In this document: piece by piece, positions 33,301 through 41,712 of the stretch
Position numbering within the stretch: position 1 is the first letter of the stretch
Layout: every line of letters starts with the position of its first letter
NCBI GenBank assembly: GCA_937877625.1
Contig: CALFJG010000052.1
Location: 1 to 41,933 of the forward strand
Source of the DNA: an uncultured Prevotellaceae bacterium
GTDB taxonomy: Bacteria; Bacteroidota; Bacteroidia; Bacteroidales; Bacteroidaceae
Reading direction: 5' to 3'
DNA length: 41,933 bases
Program-made: the position numbers and the translations under genes
The notes under the pieces: generated by a model
Databases searched by the model: none
Seen by the model: the letters and a program-made list of their open reading frames with translations, nothing else
Told to the model about the DNA's origin: nothing

Positions 33301-36300
33301 GCGGTTCTAAATTCCCGCTTAGTTCCAACACCTCATCCACGGTTATTGCAGGCTACGATAACGGCAATTACATGAAGGGTGGTTCCTACTATGCCGTTTC
33401 ATATAACAGCGGTCAAAACTATTTCATCGGCGAATCCGGCTATGCCAAGCGCTTCTATATCTATCCTATCGACCTCACCACAGCAGGCTTGCAGGACTGG
33501 AAAGTATTGGTACAGAGCTCTGGCACACCCATTTACGACCGCCTCGTCACCTGTACGCGCAGCGATGTGTCTGGTCTGACGCAGGTATATACGAACGGCT
33601 CGTTCTTCCTGCCCGCCGGTGTAACACCCGAAAGCACCGACTTCACTATAGAGCATGCTCAAAGCATCACCGTGGATGCTTCGGAGCACACCGTGACGGT
33701 GACTTTTGACCCGAACATAGCCATATCTGCAGACGATGTGGCTGTCGCTCAAGGTCATCAAACGACAGGTATAGGCAACACCATGCAGCCCTTGCTACGC
33801 ATCAAAGCCACACCTTTCTACGAATTCCAGCCTACGCAGTTCTCTATAAGCCTTAGCGGAGCAGCACAGGTAGATAACGTGAAGGTATATTCTACTACTG
33901 TAGACCAGATAAACTTCTCTGGTGTAACGCCTACGTTGCTCGGCACTGTCGCTACGCCTTCTGATGGAACGATAGACATTCCCGTGACGGCAAGCTCCGT
34001 AGCTGCTGACGCTACCATTTATTACTGGATAACAGCAGATGTGAAGAGCAACGCTACGGAATGGGAAACTATTGATGCCAGCCTCTCGTCCATCAGTTAC
34101 ACCAACACTTATAAGACGACCAACAGTCTCGCAGCGACAACGCTCGACCTCTCCGCTATCGGCAACCCTGATGGTGTGATGCGCATCTACAAGAGTAAGA
34201 GTGTGCTGTGGACTTCCAGTAACAGTGAAACGCAGTACTACCGTATCCCTGCATTACTCAAGACGGGTACGAATACGCTATTAGCTTTCACCGATGACCG
34301 CTTTGCCAGCAAAGCTGACTTAGGAGGCAACCACAAGATTGACGTACTTGTAAGAAAGAGTACTGACGGCGGAGCGACTTGGGGCAGCCCAGTGACCGTG
34401 GCTGCAGGCGATGGCTCAACAGCTGCAGGTTATGGATATGGAGATGCTGCCGTAGCACAAGCTGCCAATGGAGACATCGTCTGCTTGATGGCAGCAGGTA
34501 ATACCAGCTACTCCGGAGGTATGCTACACATCGGATACACCAAGAGTACTGACGGTGGAGACACTTGGTCTGCTGTTTCTGATATTTACAGCAGTGTGTC
34601 AAACAAGCCTGATGGCATCGCTTCTACCTTTGTGAGCTCAGGACATGGTCTTACTATGTCTAATGGAACAATAGCGTTCCCTGCTTTAGGAAAAATAGGA
34701 AGTACAACTAATGAGTATGTATTCTATAGTCAGGACAATGGTACCACCTGGAGCTATTCTACCAATTACGGCTACACGGGTGCCGATGAATCTAAGTTAG
34801 AAGAACTCAATGACGGCACACTCTTGATGTCTATACGTACGGGTGGTTTTAATAGCACAGGAACACCACGCGGCTACAACCGTACAACAGTGGCAGCAAG
34901 CGTAGATGACTGGGGTACACAAGGTACGTGGAGCGACCTTACGGCTAATGGCTGTAACGCTGACCTTCTATATTATTCCCGCAATAGTGGTAGTGGTACA
35001 CACGATGTGTTACTACATACCGTAGTGAAAGCCTCAAAATCACATAATGGCAGTTATAAGCGTTATGACCTTCGCCTATATATGAGTGTAGACCAGGGTG
35101 CTACATGGCATGAGGCCTTCCAGTTACAACCTGGTTGGGCAGCCTATAGCTCTATGCAAGTGCTTGACAACGGGGACCTCGCTATCCTCTTTGAGGACGG
35201 TTCTATAGGTAATGAAGACTTACAAGATTGTTACGACATCAGCTATGTTGTAATCAGCAAAGAGCTTTTGGAAAGTAAGCTGGACGAAATAATTGAGGAC
35301 GTTGTATCTCAAGAAGTAAAAGTGGTCTATAATATGAATGGTGAGACGACTTATGGCTCACTATCAGGCGACACTTGGACTTCCAATGCCACAAGCGGAA
35401 TGGCTGGCGTGACGATGACGAAGTCTGACGGAACATTTAACAAATATAGCGACTGGAACAGCCACTATAATTTGGCCTATATGCCCGCTGCGGCAAATAC
35501 GCCCTCCACGCTCACGCTGACGGCACCAGCAGGTTACGTCATCACAGGCTATTCGCTCCTAACAGCAAAATACTCTTCATCAACACACACCTATACGCTC
35601 GTGGCAGAAGATGGCACGACGATAACCCCGACATTTGCCAGCTCCTCCAGCGGCTATACCTCCCTGGAGGTCTCCGGCCTCTCAGCGGCTTCCACGGCCA
35701 TCACCATCACGACGGACGACAACAGTTATTATCTCGCCATCGCCGACTTTACCATCAGCCTGTCACGCAGCGTTACCTACCATCTCCTCGACGCAGAGGG
35801 AACGGAGGTTCAATCGGCTGGTGTTGTGCTTGAAACACTTGACGCTGACGTAGACGATGAGATGCCCGATGCTTTCAGAAGCGCAGGTGTCGGATATGTT
35901 TATGCTTTCTATTCCGATGCGGCATGCACCACGTCCATCAGCCAGATCGCAGGCTCTACTACCGATATCTACGTCACCAAGACTTTTAGTACAAACGCCG
36001 TTGTCTCAGGTAACCAATACACCCTTAGGGACGATCGTAGTAATAGATATGTAGCGATGACGGGAAGCGGTTATGTAAAGAGTTCAGACTACCTCCATCC
36101 CGACTGCGCTTGGACTTTCGTTAATAGAGGTGACGATACCTTCGACCTCATAGCTAATGATGGCACCTATCTCTCACCCGAGACAGAGAATATGAATAGT
36201 TCCTATGTTGTCAAGACGAGTTCTACACAACCCTCTACAGGATGGACATTGTCTCGTTCTGCATCCTCAGATGGCTATTGGTTGGTTACCAACGATAATA

Positions 36301-39300
36301 CCTCTTTGCACAACAGACCTTCTGATGCCTATTTCATTTCAATAGATCGTTCGGATTTGGTCGGAACCCAATACTCTTTCGCTAATAATACGAATGTGAT
36401 TAGTTACGGATCGGTAGCAGAAGATTTTACAGGCTGTCGCTTCCTCATTGAAGAAACACCCGATATGTTCCAAGTCAGCACTGACGGTGATGAACATTGG
36501 TACACGTTCACTACACATCGCGACAATACGGACTACAATATGCAGATTGGCGATGTAGGTAAGGCCGTCTATGGTAATTCCACCCTCCAGGCTAACAATA
36601 TGGCACAGCAGTGGATGATTACACGTCGCAATGAGGGCGGTTTCAATATCGTCAGTCGTCAAGACCGCTCTATGTTCGACAATAGTGTCAATAATACAAC
36701 AGATGGGAGTAATGGTTATGACACTTCAGATGAAGAACCCGCCAACCCGCTATGGTTCAATTACCAGAGCAGTACAGGAAACTATACCATTGTAAACGGT
36801 ACGTTCCAGCTCCATCAGGCTAACTATGGTTATGACTTCCGTATGATTAATTATGGCAGCGGCAGTGGTACGGGCGATGCATACGAGTTCGCTCTCAACG
36901 ATGCTCCCACCCCGACAGATTACCTAACATCGGGATGGTATCGTATCAAGGTTCACAAGAATGCAGCACACGATGCAGTGACAGAAAACCAATATGCAGG
37001 TCATTACCTCTATAACGACGAGGTATGGAGCCGTATAAAGTCTGATGTTGCAGGCTTCTTCCCCATCCGTGTGCAGGAGACGGCTTCGCAGCCTGACGAC
37101 GACGATGCTACCTATTATATATATATTAACAAAGACAACAGCGGGAATGTGCAGATGCGCTCATCGAATGGTCACTATGTGGGAGGTTACGGACTTGCTA
37201 ACTACAACACGCCTCTGCTGCAGCTTTATGACTACGATGGTACCTGTGCCTTAGAAAATATCGTTACCATTTTCGATGGCAATGGCTATCACTTTGAGGT
37301 AGGGACAACCTCCAGCAATACACAACCGCTCATCGTACGCGCCACACCCTTTGGAACAGGAGGGGCGTTAGAATATGAAGACTCCTTAGGAAACTCATAC
37401 ACCGCAGCAACTTATGTACTCGGTACTGACCAAAACACCGTGGCAGCAGAAGTAGCAGAACGTTTCTTATTGAGGAAAATAGATCTGTCTGCTGTAGGAC
37501 TCACAGCCTACGACGTGGTATCGTATCCATATCCTACATACAACCTTTCTGGCCAAGCCAATTATAGTGTAACGCTAAATCGTGCAAAGGAATACCAACA
37601 CTCTGCACCACATGTCATTGTAGATAATAGTGACCTCGCCTCCGATGTCACCGACTACTATATGGGCGGTACAATATTCATGAAATCAAGTTCCTCACTC
37701 GCTACTTCCGACCTAAGTTCTGAAGACCTCACCGAATACTGGACCAATAGGCACGTAAAAGTTGTTCCTGGTTTAACCTCACGCACTGTGATGATGGTGG
37801 ATACTTATACAGATCAAGTTCGCGATATAGCTCGATATGCGCTTGTAGGTGTAGGCCCAGGATATCCAGCAGAAGACCATGCTTCGCGTATTCAACTAAG
37901 TACTATTAACAGCAGTAAGAATTTCAGCCAAGCTGAAAATGATGACTCCTATACGTGTGACGAACTCCAAACAATGATGGAAGCTTCTGAAGCTCTCTTT
38001 AATGAGACCGACATCGTGTTGCCTCCTGACGGCAAGGCAGTGGCAATGACAAATGCTGTAGTTGATGGCTCCTATTCAGCATATTCCTACTATGGGACTG
38101 CTTTATTGATGAATCTTACCACTTTGGCCGATGATGCCGATGTTGACAACGTCACCACACCTGCAGAAAGCGGATGGAGTATATTCGTTCTTGGTCAAAA
38201 TGTGACCAAGGAGTCTAACACTTCTGATTGGGTGAACACAATGCTGATGAATTTACATCCCACAGGCGGAAATTCTGGTATGGATAACAATGCGTTACCC
38301 TTGGCATCATTGATGATTGGTAGACACATCGAGGACGATAGATATGCGTATGTCAACGTCAAAGGCGACTATTTGGCATTCGACAACGGAGATATGAGCA
38401 GTACCTATGATCCCTCTGTGAACTATATTCGTGTGCGCAAGCTACGTGTTTCAGACCTTGTAAGTAATGGTACCAACGTAACCAACAAACAGCTATATGG
38501 CAAATTCTATCTTACTGCCTATAGCACTGCTGCTGGTGCAGAGCGCGTGCTGACAGTGAAGAACGACCTGAATACCACCAACTATACCCTGCCGATGATG
38601 ACAGGCTATAACCAACCTATGTATGACGACGTAGCTGAAGGTTCATTATCCTCAGCATTCGAGTTCGCCTATGTCGCAGAATATACTTATCCTTTATACG
38701 GCAACTATCTCAACGAGAATGTTTCCATCCGTCAGGCTAGCTATGCCACAGGCGAGGGTGAGAACTACTACACCACGCTCTACCTGCCCTTCCCCGTGAC
38801 ATTGCCCGAGGGCGTGTCGGCATACGTCATTGACGGAGCAGGAGAACTCGACGAGGAGACGAACACCCGTACCGCCACGCAGAGAGAGATTACCGGCATC
38901 CTGCCCGCACGTACGGCAGCCCTGATAGTTCTCGACTATGACAACAACGACCTGCTCTCCAACGGCAAGTACACCTTCGTACCGGCACTCACCGACGGCG
39001 AGCTGCCCGAAGGTATGGAGGCCGAGGACAACTGGCTACACGGAAACCTCATCAACCGGACACTGGCCGAGGTGATGGAGAAAGAAGGAATCACGGACTA
39101 TAGCAGCGACCCCATCTATGTGTTCGATGGCAGCAAGGAAGAACCCGGCTTCTACAACGCCTTAAACCTCTCCACGCTGCGGGCAGGAAAGATATACCTC
39201 CACCCGCAGGCCGATGCCTCACCCGTCCGTGCCTTCGTGCTCCGCTGGGACGACCTCTTCGACGATATCACAACGGGCGTTGACGCAATAGGCGACGGCC

Positions 39301-39404
39301 GGGACGAAGCACCCATCTACGACCTCAACGGACGACGTATCTACAACACGCGAAACCTGCCGCACGGCATTTATATCCAAAACGGAAAAAAGATTTACCG
39401 CTAA
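30345..39404 (+). CDS. Giant secreted sialidase (GH33) with repeat modules
   Basis: A 3019-residue surface protein that should release sialic acid from host glycans. The signal peptide is about 1-29. Two repeat modules of about 380 residues (roughly 346-725 and 726-1125) share TINNTN.SRGA, YPTGTSDQYYLYNVGA and WQMPNGKYL. A BNR-associated N-terminal domain covers about 1125-1285. The sialidase propeller follows (about 1285-1650): R1300 in YYRIP, Asp boxes such as STDGGATW (1339-1346), STDGGDTW, SQDNGTTW and SVDQGATW, and E1482 as candidate catalytic glutamate. About 1300 further residues hold jelly-roll and ricin-like modules of no clear family. The end, IYDLNGRRIYNTRNLPHGIY, resembles a T9SS sorting signal. 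Base composition changes along the gene. A small acidic ORF follows after 16 bases. Confidence 0.88.
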   Translation: MRKHLRLTKHSLLLCTVLVFLFATTGTAQNAVLVGSQVTSESNIVSGNYYILKTGAGSYITDNGTNYDVPNSANSATEASVYYLISNGDGTYKIKNVYTGNYWGVPVYNAAIPSEASESSAGAWSLNFSSSVAYPSAPDANSTTRGIDRSNQKLWGWSTGTNNNAKVYIYEVPLSSSALDELNTYNSMNISSTAADDVTTGQWYTMYDRGSGHGYLYENTSTHTLYNTATAPSGAPTESAKYLVRLVSGTDGMYYIQNGLGNYFGVFTESTAVPTTSIYQELITVEKIASTDGHFYLQSNTGGVILDANAISSTDPSTVVGWGTTVPTTTGGNNDWAFYPVELLLTPTASEVYTINNTNSSRGAMTYDPTNSTTYVWSSGKTNATAFDASSANCQWVIYPTGTSDQYYLYNVGADKFAIPSSTTSTASWIFSNDAVAVTLIRQSDGTYKIKTANTDTYAAVSNGYAGPIINYNDTGGNFTITLVSGQDQSTAVNAAVARLVDNQTPLSAIPASGTSDWYVIRIKTHATYADKYIYPASSEINYSSTNYPLTFDHETNVRPAIDNAYYYTRIYNESNMVYWQMPNGKYLYGSNNKFPISTAERTTFYMDYTSGSGIRLWGSNRYAVPYLLDNLYFIGETATATNAYYDLYPIDLATAGLTAWQVSMFFGDTDAQLTCSRSDVSGLTSVYNNGYFFLPTGTTPSSSDFTTSSSSTITVDATNYTINVVYPITASDVFTINNTNTSRGALIYNPDADATHVWSSGKSGTFDASNANSQWVIYPTGTSDQYYLYNVGAGKFVVNTGVGTGAENPWMFSDNAAPVTLTYQSTGTYAGMYKIQAANGRASDGTNNAIMAVSNGQSYPIINYDDAGSYFVITKVSGVDASTAATAAYNKLVENQTALTSYPTTSGWYAMQLRTSATANFVGRFVKTAASEYTYSGTDYPLTFTGPIDIHPAITDATYFTYIDVTNGYSNALWQMPNGKYLVNSGSKFPLSSNTSSTVIAGYDNGNYMKGGSYYAVSYNSGQNYFIGESGYAKRFYIYPIDLTTAGLQDWKVLVQSSGTPIYDRLVTCTRSDVSGLTQVYTNGSFFLPAGVTPESTDFTIEHAQSITVDASEHTVTVTFDPNIAISADDVAVAQGHQTTGIGNTMQPLLRIKATPFYEFQPTQFSISLSGAAQVDNVKVYSTTVDQINFSGVTPTLLGTVATPSDGTIDIPVTASSVAADATIYYWITADVKSNATEWETIDASLSSISYTNTYKTTNSLAATTLDLSAIGNPDGVMRIYKSKSVLWTSSNSETQYYRIPALLKTGTNTLLAFTDDRFASKADLGGNHKIDVLVRKSTDGGATWGSPVTVAAGDGSTAAGYGYGDAAVAQAANGDIVCLMAAGNTSYSGGMLHIGYTKSTDGGDTWSAVSDIYSSVSNKPDGIASTFVSSGHGLTMSNGTIAFPALGKIGSTTNEYVFYSQDNGTTWSYSTNYGYTGADESKLEELNDGTLLMSIRTGGFNSTGTPRGYNRTTVAASVDDWGTQGTWSDLTANGCNADLLYYSRNSGSGTHDVLLHTVVKASKSHNGSYKRYDLRLYMSVDQGATWHEAFQLQPGWAAYSSMQVLDNGDLAILFEDGSIGNEDLQDCYDISYVVISKELLESKLDEIIEDVVSQEVKVVYNMNGETTYGSLSGDTWTSNATSGMAGVTMTKSDGTFNKYSDWNSHYNLAYMPAAANTPSTLTLTAPAGYVITGYSLLTAKYSSSTHTYTLVAEDGTTITPTFASSSSGYTSLEVSGLSAASTAITITTDDNSYYLAIADFTISLSRSVTYHLLDAEGTEVQSAGVVLETLDADVDDEMPDAFRSAGVGYVYAFYSDAACTTSISQIAGSTTDIYVTKTFSTNAVVSGNQYTLRDDRSNRYVAMTGSGYVKSSDYLHPDCAWTFVNRGDDTFDLIANDGTYLSPETENMNSSYVVKTSSTQPSTGWTLSRSASSDGYWLVTNDNTSLHNRPSDAYFISIDRSDLVGTQYSFANNTNVISYGSVAEDFTGCRFLIEETPDMFQVSTDGDEHWYTFTTHRDNTDYNMQIGDVGKAVYGNSTLQANNMAQQWMITRRNEGGFNIVSRQDRSMFDNSVNNTTDGSNGYDTSDEEPANPLWFNYQSSTGNYTIVNGTFQLHQANYGYDFRMINYGSGSGTGDAYEFALNDAPTPTDYLTSGWYRIKVHKNAAHDAVTENQYAGHYLYNDEVWSRIKSDVAGFFPIRVQETASQPDDDDATYYIYINKDNSGNVQMRSSNGHYVGGYGLANYNTPLLQLYDYDGTCALENIVTIFDGNGYHFEVGTTSSNTQPLIVRATPFGTGGALEYEDSLGNSYTAATYVLGTDQNTVAAEVAERFLLRKIDLSAVGLTAYDVVSYPYPTYNLSGQANYSVTLNRAKEYQHSAPHVIVDNSDLASDVTDYYMGGTIFMKSSSSLATSDLSSEDLTEYWTNRHVKVVPGLTSRTVMMVDTYTDQVRDIARYALVGVGPGYPAEDHASRIQLSTINSSKNFSQAENDDSYTCDELQTMMEASEALFNETDIVLPPDGKAVAMTNAVVDGSYSAYSYYGTALLMNLTTLADDADVDNVTTPAESGWSIFVLGQNVTKESNTSDWVNTMLMNLHPTGGNSGMDNNALPLASLMIGRHIEDDRYAYVNVKGDYLAFDNGDMSSTYDPSVNYIRVRKLRVSDLVSNGTNVTNKQLYGKFYLTAYSTAAGAERVLTVKNDLNTTNYTLPMMTGYNQPMYDDVAEGSLSSAFEFAYVAEYTYPLYGNYLNENVSIRQASYATGEGENYYTTLYLPFPVTLPEGVSAYVIDGAGELDEETNTRTATQREITGILPARTAALIVLDYDNNDLLSNGKYTFVPALTDGELPEGMEAEDNWLHGNLINRTLAEVMEKEGITDYSSDPIYVFDGSKEEPGFYNALNLSTLRAGKIYLHPQADASPVRAFVLRWDDLFDDITTGVDAIGDGRDEAPIYDLNGRRIYNTRNLPHGIYIQNGKKIYR

Positions 39405-39420
39405 AACGCATCTTTGTAAT

Positions 39421-39588
39421 ATGAACAAATACATAAAACCACAGGTAAAAGTCATCTCCCTCGATATGTTCGGAGAGATAGCCTATGATATGCATCCGGA
39501 TTCCAATGCTAACGAGCAATGGTCGCGTAAGTTTGAAGACTGGGATGATGAAGCGGAAGAAGATGCCAAATCCAATTACTGGATGTAA
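39421..39588 (+). CDS. Small acidic ORF (55 aa) behind the sialidase
   Basis: A 55-codon frame 16 bases after the sialidase stop. It opens MNKYIKPQVKVISLDMF and ends in a tail rich in Asp, Glu and Trp (WSRKFEDWDDEAEEDAK, then SNYWM). There is no signal peptide or membrane helix. The opening (MxKYxKPxV followed by a hydrophobic stretch) resembles, from memory, many unannotated 50-70 residue ORFs found in Bacteroidales behind large exported proteins. The tight spacing, the same strand and the non-random composition support a real gene. Function unknown. A 13-base stem follows at 39616. Confidence 0.7.
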   Translation: MNKYIKPQVKVISLDMFGEIAYDMHPDSNANEQWSRKFEDWDDEAEEDAKSNYWM

Positions 39589-39615
39589 CAGCTGTTTCTT
39601 GTATATATACTAATT

Positions 39616-39648
39616 GCGGGGTGTCGTGTTGTCTGCACGACACCCCGC
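39616..39648 (+). terminator. Stem-loop after the sialidase/small ORF unit
   Basis: GCGGGGTGTCGTG and CACGACACCCCGC form a perfect 13-base stem with a 7-base loop, 28 bases after the small ORF stop. No T-run follows, so it is either a stem that stabilises the 3' end or an imperfect terminator. Confidence 0.55.
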
Positions 39649-39659
39649 TGCGCTTAGGA

Positions 39660-39825
39660 GCGCGGGCATCCGCAATGCCGGAGCGCACGCGGCTCGCGTG
39701 CAATGCCCTGCAAGGGCATAAAAAACGTTGCAGCAGGCGGAGCTGTAGGAGGAGTTTTGCCCTTATGGGCAAAGCAGGCGAGCCGCCTGCGCTCCGGCAT
39801 CGGGCCGCGTGCGATCCGGCAAGCT
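39660..39825. repeat. GC-rich palindromic repeat family A, copy 5
   Basis: ATGCCGGAGCGCACGCGG, GCACGCGGCTCGCGTGC, ATGCCCTGCAAGGGCAT with an A-run, TTGCCCTTATGGGCAA and GGCGAGCCGCCTGCGCTCCGGCAT, in the order seen in the other copies. About 14 extra bases (GCTGTAGGAGGAG) are inserted between two modules. Confidence 0.7.
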
Positions 39826-40113
39826 TTTAGCGTATAGCAAAAAAGGCACTTCTCAAATCTCGTCTTGTCGCTCAGTCTCAACACTTCTACGAAAATAGAC
39901 CTCTATCTATGGATAAACGAGCCTTTCACTCCTCCGCTAAAGACAGAAAATGACACATAGCGGGGGGGTATGGCTGTTTGGGAAACAGGAAGAAACATCA
40001 AGAAACGTCAAGTCACACCGATTTGATGTCGCTTGACGTGATTTTACACAAAATTATATAGGACACTATTGAAAAGGAATAGGCAAAGTGAAAGTTTTCT
40101 CAAAGAAAGACTG

Positions 40114-40121
40114 TAACTTTG
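40114..40121 (+). promoter_or_regulatory. -7 element of the Dam-type locus
   Basis: TAACTTTG fits TAnnTTTG and precedes the methylase frame by about 28 bases. A clear -33 element was not seen. Confidence 0.45.
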
Positions 40122-40148
40122 TGGTTGAAAAGTAAAATTGATATCATA

Positions 40149-40977
40149 GTGATATATAATAACCACTCCACAGCAAAACCTTTCATCAAGTGGGTTGGTG
40201 GGAAAGGCCAACTTCTCAAGCAACTGGAGCAGCAATTGCCCCACGAACTATACAATGAGGATTTTACCTATGTTGAGCCTTTCGTCGGCGGTGGTGCTAT
40301 GTTGTTTTTCATATTACAGAAGTTTCATAACGTCAAGCGGGTAATTATTAACGACATAAACCGTAATCTGACGGAAGCGTATAGAGTTATCAAGCAGAAA
40401 CCGGAGGGGGCTGGTCTATCGCTTGAAGCACATCGAACAGCAGTATCTGCCAATCGAGGACTACGAAGAGCAAAGGGCATTCTACCTTGAAATGCGTCGC
40501 CGCTTCAACGAGGAGGTATTAAGCAGTCTTGACATGACTGCTATTCTCATTTTCCTCAATCGCACGTGCTTCAACGGACTTTACCGTGAGAATGCGAAGG
40601 GTTATTTCAATGTTCCATTTGGACGTTATGCCAATCCGACTATTTGTAACGAGGAAATTATCTATGCCGATAGCGAGTTGTTGAATCGCTACGACGAGCA
40701 GATTCTAAACAGCGACTTCAAGGAAACAGCCAAGGCCATTGACAAAAAAGAACTAAATTTCTTCTACTTTGATCCTCCATACCGTCCGCTCAGCGAAACT
40801 TCCAGCTTCAACAGCTACGTTAAGGAAGATTTCAACGACGACAGCCAGCGAGACCTTGCTGATTTCTGCCGTCATTTGAATATTCTCGAAAATGTAAAAT
40901 GGATGCTCTCGAACTCGGATTGCTCGGTCAAGAATCCTGCCGACACATTCAAAATTGAATACAAAATCGCTTGCTAA
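40149..40977 (+). pseudogene. Dam/DpnII-type adenine methyltransferase, frameshifted and short
   Basis: An alpha-class N6-adenine methylase of the Dam/DpnM family (usual target GATC, by family). The first frame has KPFIKWVGGKGQLL, YVEPFVGGGAMLFF (AdoMet motif I) and INDINRNLTEAY. The second has FLNRTCFNGLYREN, FYFDPPYRPLSETSSF (motif IV DPPY) and MLSNSD. They are joined if one G is removed from the run of five G at 40406-40410, giving KPEGLVYRLKHIEQQYL. The product also stops soon after MLSNSD, at FKIEYKIAC, about 25-30 residues short of the family's conserved C-terminal segment. No ATG precedes the first motif; a GTG at 40149 or TTG at 40119 must serve. As read, the gene is unlikely to be active. 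Confidence 0.82.
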
Positions 40978-40980
40978 ACT

Positions 40981-41700
40981 ATGAAGAAGGAAACACAGGA
41001 GCATCAAGTCATTGAGACAATACGCAAAGAGGGCGGATATGCTACTTTACGCCGCTTGAACGAAATCGTGGACTTCTCGACGTGGAAAACTAAGACGCCG
41101 GAGGCCACGGTGAGGCGAATCGTGCAGGACAGCAAACTGATTTTCAAAATCCAGCCGGGACTATGGGCTCTTGAGGAGTTCCGCGACGAAGTGTTGCGGA
41201 AATTTGAACTGAAAATCGGTAACAAGCAAAGCGAAGAGCAGTTCAGCCACGGCTACTACCAAGGGCTACTCGTAGAAATAGGCAAGTTCCGCCATCAAAT
41301 GACCTACGTACCCGCCCAAGACCAGAACCGCAAGTTTATCGGCCAGCGCCTCGGTGACATCACGGATACAATAGAAATCCCCGCTTTCACCTACGATAAA
41401 CTGTTGAAACGGGCAAGGACGGTCGATGTCATCTGGTTCAACGAGCGACAGATGCCATCGAACTTTTACGAGGTAGAGCATACGACCGATATCAAGAATT
41501 CACTCTCGAAGTTCTATGAACTGCAAGACTTCTACGCCGATTTTCATATCGTTGCCGACGCGAGTCGCAAGAAAGAGTTTGAAGACAAACTCCACGTATC
41601 CATGTTCGGAGCCATCGAGAAGCGTGTGAAGTTTATCGACTACAAACGTGTTGCCGATATGTATGAAGGTCTTACTAAAGTTTCAAATTCCATTTGGTAA
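40981..41700 (+). CDS. Probable restriction endonuclease with winged-helix N-terminus
   Basis: A 239-residue protein starting 4 bases after the methylase stop. Residues about 5-65 look like a winged helix of the HARE-HTH type (GYATLRRLNEIV, TPEATVRRIVQD, FKIQPGLWAL). The C-terminal part has VDVIWF with D149 and, 15 residues on, YEVEHTT with E164 and E166, followed by FHIVADASRK. D-x(14)-E-x-E resembles the PD-(D/E)XK variant of BamHI, where Glu replaces Lys. Position beside a Dam-type methylase supports a restriction role. I do not recognise a named enzyme, and the nuclease assignment is inference. Confidence 0.6.
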   Translation: MKKETQEHQVIETIRKEGGYATLRRLNEIVDFSTWKTKTPEATVRRIVQDSKLIFKIQPGLWALEEFRDEVLRKFELKIGNKQSEEQFSHGYYQGLLVEIGKFRHQMTYVPAQDQNRKFIGQRLGDITDTIEIPAFTYDKLLKRARTVDVIWFNERQMPSNFYEVEHTTDIKNSLSKFYELQDFYADFHIVADASRKKEFEDKLHVSMFGAIEKRVKFIDYKRVADMYEGLTKVSNSIW

Positions 41701-41712
41701 ATAGTTTCCGCT

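Larger units (their letters stand above)
39589..40148. other. 560-base gap with stem-loop and repeat A
   Basis: Holds a perfect stem-loop (39616-39648), a family A repeat (39660-39825), a run of seven G (39962-39968), a short inverted pair ACGTCAAG / CTTGACGT (40005-40012 with 40032-40039) and a -7 element (40114-40121). No gene is seen. Confidence 0.5.

Noticed and set aside
39962..39968. Run of seven G as a phase-variation tract
   Set aside because: It is not within a gene or a recognisable promoter spacer, so nothing ties it to switching.
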